Shown in pieces: positions 62,732 to 64,000 of a stretch of 64,000 bases of DNA. The translations under genes were made by a program, and so were the position numbers. The notes below the pieces were generated by a model, which did not search any database, was not told the origin of the DNA, and was given only the letters and a program-made list of their open reading frames with translations. This DNA comes from Marinobacter sp. 1-4A (GTDB lineage: Bacteria > Pseudomonadota > Gammaproteobacteria > Pseudomonadales > Oleiphilaceae), in NCBI RefSeq assembly GCF_016597725.1, contig NZ_VCGY01000002.1, positions 620,001 to 684,000 of the forward strand, in the 5' to 3' direction. Position 1 is the first letter of the stretch. Each line of letters begins with the position of its first letter.

Positions 62732-64000
62732 TCACGCACTCTGGCTTGAACGTCCGCGCTGGCCACCGCCGTTTTGGCTGCGTCCACCGCTACGCCCGCC
62801 CGGCTTATCACCAAAGCTGCGGGGCTTGCCGCCCGGCCGACCGTTACCACCACTGCGATTACGAGCCTTGCTCGGATCCGCCTTGGCTTTCGGCTTCATG
62901 GCCACATGGTTTTTTGGCTCAAAACCTTCCATTTCCTTGCGCGGCAACTGCTTCTTGATCAGCTTTTCAATGCCAACCAGCATCTTGAGCTCATCAGCGC
63001 TTACCAGCGACAACGCATGCCCGCTCTCACCTGCTCGACCGGTCCGGCCGATACGGTGCACGTAGTCTTCCGGCACGTTAGGCAGTTCAAAGTTCACCAC
63101 CTGCGGCAACTGCTTAATGTCCAAACCACGGGCCGCAATATCCGTGGCAACCAACACGCGCACCTGCCCTTGTTTGAAATCGGCCAAAGCGCGGGTGCGA
63201 GCCCCCTGTGACTTATTGCCGTGTATGGCTGCTGCTGTGATGCCGTCTTTTTCCAGCTTTTGGGTCAGGCGGTTGGCGCCGTGTTTGGTGCGGGTAAACA
63301 CCAGCACTTGTTCCCAGCTGTTCTCACGAACCAACTTGCTCAACAGAGCGGTCTTCTGGCTCTGATCAACCGCGTACACAGACTGCTTAACTGTTTCAGC
63401 GGTGGTGTTTCTGACCGCTACGTCGATCTGAACCGGATTATTCAGCAGACCTTGGGCCAATGCGCGAATTTCACCGGAGAAAGTCGCCGAGAACAGCAGG
63501 TTCTGGCGCTTGGCGGGCAACAGAGCGAGAATTTTCTTGATATCGCGAATAAAGCCCATGTCCAACATGCGGTCGGCTTCATCCAGAACCAGAATTTCCA
63601 CTTCGTTAAACTTCACAGCATTCTGCTGATACAAGTCCATCAAGCGGCCTGGGGTGGCAACCAGAACATCTAAGCCTTTGCGCAGTTTCATCATCTGCGG
63701 ATTGATTTTTACGCCACCAAAAACCACAGCGGCCTTGGTGGGAACATATTTGCTGTACAGGTTAACGCTATCGTGAACCTGTGCGGCCAACTCTCGTGTA
63801 GGTGCCAAAATGAGTACACGAGGGCCTTTGCCCGTGCGGGGTTTTTCAGCCAAGCGCTGCAGTAACGGCAGGGTAAAACCGGCGGTCTTGCCGGTACCCG
63901 TCTGAGCTGCCGCCATCACGTCCTTGCCAGAAAGTACGGCAGGAATGGCCTGAAGCTGAATGGGAGAAGGGGTATCGTAACCTTGATCGGCGGTGGCACG
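62732..64000 (-). CDS. rhlE: DEAD-box RNA helicase, RhlE-like (5' end beyond the window)
   Basis: The frame is open from the window edge at 64000, so the start codon lies outside; 422 residues are visible. The visible part begins in the Q motif ([21 protein letters not shown]). Motif [14 protein letters not shown], Ia [52 protein letters not shown] and [12 protein letters not shown] follow. A basic Gly/Arg/Ser-rich tail (about the last 60 residues) follows, typical of RhlE. It unwinds RNA in ribosome assembly or decay. RhlE over SrmB or DbpA is judged from the tail. Confidence 0.9.
   Translation of the reverse strand, partial: RATADQGYDTPSPIQLQAIPAVLSGKDVMAAAQTGTGKTAGFTLPLLQRLAEKPRTGKGPRVLILAPTRELAAQVHDSVNLYSKYVPTKAAVVFGGVKINPQMMKLRKGLDVLVATPGRLMDLYQQNAVKFNEVEILVLDEADRMLDMGFIRDIKKILALLPAKRQNLLFSATFSGEIRALAQGLLNNPVQIDVAVRNTTAETVKQSVYAVDQSQKTALLSKLVRENSWEQVLVFTRTKHGANRLTQKLEKDGITAAAIHGNKSQGARTRALADFKQGQVRVLVATDIAARGLDIKQLPQVVNFELPNVPEDYVHRIGRTGRAGESGHALSLVSADELKMLVGIEKLIKKQLPRKEMEGFEPKNHVAMKPKAKADPSKARNRSGGNGRPGGKPRSFGDKPGGRSGGRSQNGGGQRGRSSQSA

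Overview
The window reads as one continuous chromosomal segment of a marine gammaproteobacterium, most probably Marinobacter or a close relative. This is inferred from the Pseudomonas-like order tonB3-gshB-pilGHIJK-chpABC, a long FadE, OmpW, a PntAB pair and the general codon and GC character; no database comparison was possible. No rRNA, tRNA, CRISPR array, transposase or phage gene was seen. Coding density is high, and no gap without a gene exceeds about 300 bases. The longest gap (1897-2194, 298 bases) holds the gshB/pilG divergent promoters and a nested dyad.

Region 1 (1-15685): gshB and a TonB-like gene run leftwards. Divergent from them is a complete type IV pilus chemosensory operon: two CheY-like regulators (pilG, pilH), CheW-like pilI, receptor pilJ, methyltransferase pilK, the giant histidine kinase chpA with a chain of phosphotransfer domains, methylesterase chpB and CheW-like chpC. 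Region 2 (15686-18947): a zinc operon zur-znuC-znuB without znuA, then a convergent patatin-like lipase. Region 3 (18948-25543): a membrane diguanylate cyclase, an alpha/beta hydrolase, the pterin genes folE-folX, a CoA-binding protein, a GGDEF-EAL protein and a small zinc-ribbon membrane protein.

Region 4 (25544-29510): a copper/metal resistance operon with a MerR-type promoter, a MerR regulator, a CopA ATPase, a 38-residue membrane peptide and a DUF411 periplasmic protein. Region 5 (29511-47935): another diguanylate cyclase, RNase II, an acyltransferase, a PHA-synthase-like hydrolase, a LysR regulator, Bcr-type and MATE exporters, Tpx, a thioesterase, a NUDIX-metallo-beta-lactamase fusion, a Pmp3-like peptide, a secreted deacylase-like protein with a small secreted neighbour, a PatB/MalY-type lyase, an AEC transporter and a UbiA-family prenyltransferase. 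Region 6 (47936-64000): fadE, a pair of Tat-type exported PLP and FAD enzymes, LysR/EamA, marC-chaC, pntAB, Old Yellow Enzyme with an HxlR regulator, ompW, and a DEAD-box helicase cut by the window end.

The most unusual signal is a dispersed family of four long hairpin elements (25629-25738, 36695-36803, 38722-38832, 55464-55558). Each has a 27-29 bp stem whose sequence is largely private to that copy yet self-complementary, around a conserved core with small internal hairpins that also co-vary. Three lie directly upstream of an exporter gene or operon, and one directly after an exporter gene.
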